Assembly: GCA_945889575.1 (NCBI GenBank)
Contig: CAMDBY010000003.1
Location: 1-23,079 of the forward strand
Length of the DNA: 23,079 nt
Reading direction: 5' to 3'
DNA from: Bifidobacterium breve
GTDB lineage: Bacteria; Actinomycetota; Acidimicrobiia; Acidimicrobiales; Ilumatobacteraceae
Shown: positions 22,700-23,079 of the stretch, in pieces
Layout: the number at the start of each line of letters is the position of its first letter
Position numbering within the stretch: the stretch's first letter is position 1
Notes under the pieces: generated by a model
What the model was told of the DNA's origin: nothing
Database searches by the model: none
What the model saw: the letters and a program-made list of their open reading frames with translations, nothing else
Made by a program: the position numbers and the translations under genes

Positions 22700-23026
22700 C
22701 TACCCCTTCAGTCCCGACATATCGTCAACTGTCAAAGTGGTGCGTCGTCGCATGATGGAAACGATGATGCCGAGCCCGACTACTACTTCAGCAGCAGCAA
22801 CAACGAGAACGAAAAATACGGCGACTTGGCCGTCAATGTTGGCAATTTGGCTCGACAAAGCAACGAACGAAAGATTCACTGCATTCAACATCAATTCAAT
22901 GCACATAAACATAATGAGAGGGTTGCGACGCACCATGACTCCGATGGTGCCGATACCAAACAACACTGCGGACAAAACGAGATACCACGTTGAAGTGGGC
23001 TGTGCGACAGAAAGCATGAAACTCAT
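22700..23026 (-). CDS. nuoK: Complex I subunit NuoK, set 2
   Basis: The 108-residue three-helix protein carries the two buried glutamates, Glu44 in FMCIELMLNAVNLSFVAL and Glu80 in VVAAAEVVVGLGI. It is a few residues longer at the N-terminus than the set 1 copy. The ATG at 23026 overlaps the stop of the preceding nuoJ as ATGA. It ends five bases before nuoL of the same set. Confidence 0.96.
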   Translation of the reverse strand: MSFMLSVAQPTSTWYLVLSAVLFGIGTIGVMVRRNPLIMFMCIELMLNAVNLSFVALSSQIANIDGQVAVFFVLVVAAAEVVVGLGIIVSIMRRRTTLTVDDMSGLKG

Positions 23027-23079
23027 TTCCCGGTCCCTACAGACTTGGTTTTACGTGCCATTACGACTGTGCCAATAAC
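23023..23079 (-). CDS. nuoJ: Complex I subunit NuoJ, set 2 (3' end only)
   Basis: Translating the minus strand from the window edge gives VIGTVVMARKTKSVGTGK and then TGA, which overlaps the nuoK ATG as ATGA. The VIGTVVMARK end resembles the last helix and positive tail of NuoJ of set 1 (VVGAIVLARRD), and nuoJ normally precedes nuoK. Only 18 codons are in the window, so the assignment rests on this match and on gene order. Confidence 0.7.
   Translation of the reverse strand, partial: VIGTVVMARKTKSVGTGK

Noticed and set aside
1..23079. tRNA, rRNA, CRISPR array, insertion sequence or attachment site
   Set aside because: No cloverleaf, direct-repeat array, transposase gene or terminal repeat was seen, and the coding sequence is almost continuous.

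Overview
The window reads as a gene-dense stretch of an actinobacterial chromosome. Base composition is near 50% GC by eye, there are almost no gaps, genes overlap by ATGA/TGATG/TAATG junctions, and some starts look leaderless with TANNNT-type -10 boxes. An aquatic, streamlined member of Actinomycetota (for example Acidimicrobiia) would fit, but the lower rank is a guess. No RNA gene, insertion sequence, CRISPR array or prophage gene is visible, and no stretch over 300 bases lacks a gene.

Layout. Bases 6-494 hold yajQ (+), convergent with acs, acetyl-CoA synthetase (-, 513-2471). A 36-base divergent gap leads to an EamA/DMT transporter (+, 2508-3452), which meets a MidA/NDUFAF7-type methyltransferase tail to tail (-, 3449-4498). 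From 4461 to 15057 on the minus strand lies an 11-gene complex I cluster read nuoA-B-C-D-H-I-J-K-L-M-N. It lacks nuoE, nuoF and nuoG and ends in the methyltransferase. Upstream of nuoA on the same strand is a class I glutamine amidotransferase (15120-15821). Divergent from it, with only 20 bases between the start codons, are ilvA (threonine ammonia-lyase, 15842-17053) and a peptidase C26 amidotransferase (17050-17739). From 17741 to the window end, again on the minus strand, is the distal part of a second complex I operon: nuoJ (3' end only), nuoK, nuoL, nuoM, nuoN.

How the genes work together. The window encodes two separate sets of complex I proton-pumping subunits (K, L, M, N, with J partial in set 2). 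Set 1 also supplies the connecting subunits A, B, C, D, H, I but no NADH-oxidising module, so it must take electrons from another donor (ferredoxin or F420H2 are the obvious candidates) or borrow E/F/G from elsewhere. Set 1 is divergent. By ungapped comparison with recalled family sequences, NuoD has lost the quinone-site Tyr (now Trp), a conserved His (now Val) and a conserved Asp (now Gln). NuoB has lost the Arg of FRASPRQ. NuoL1 is about 170 residues longer than its partner because of a His/Asp-rich loop, a second Ser/Thr/Glu-rich insert and a duplicated motif near the C-terminus. The linked methyltransferase belongs to the family that in mitochondria dimethylates an Arg of the NuoD homologue, and that Arg is present (R89). 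This set is the best candidate in the window for something not yet described. Acs, IlvA and the transporter are ordinary metabolic genes.
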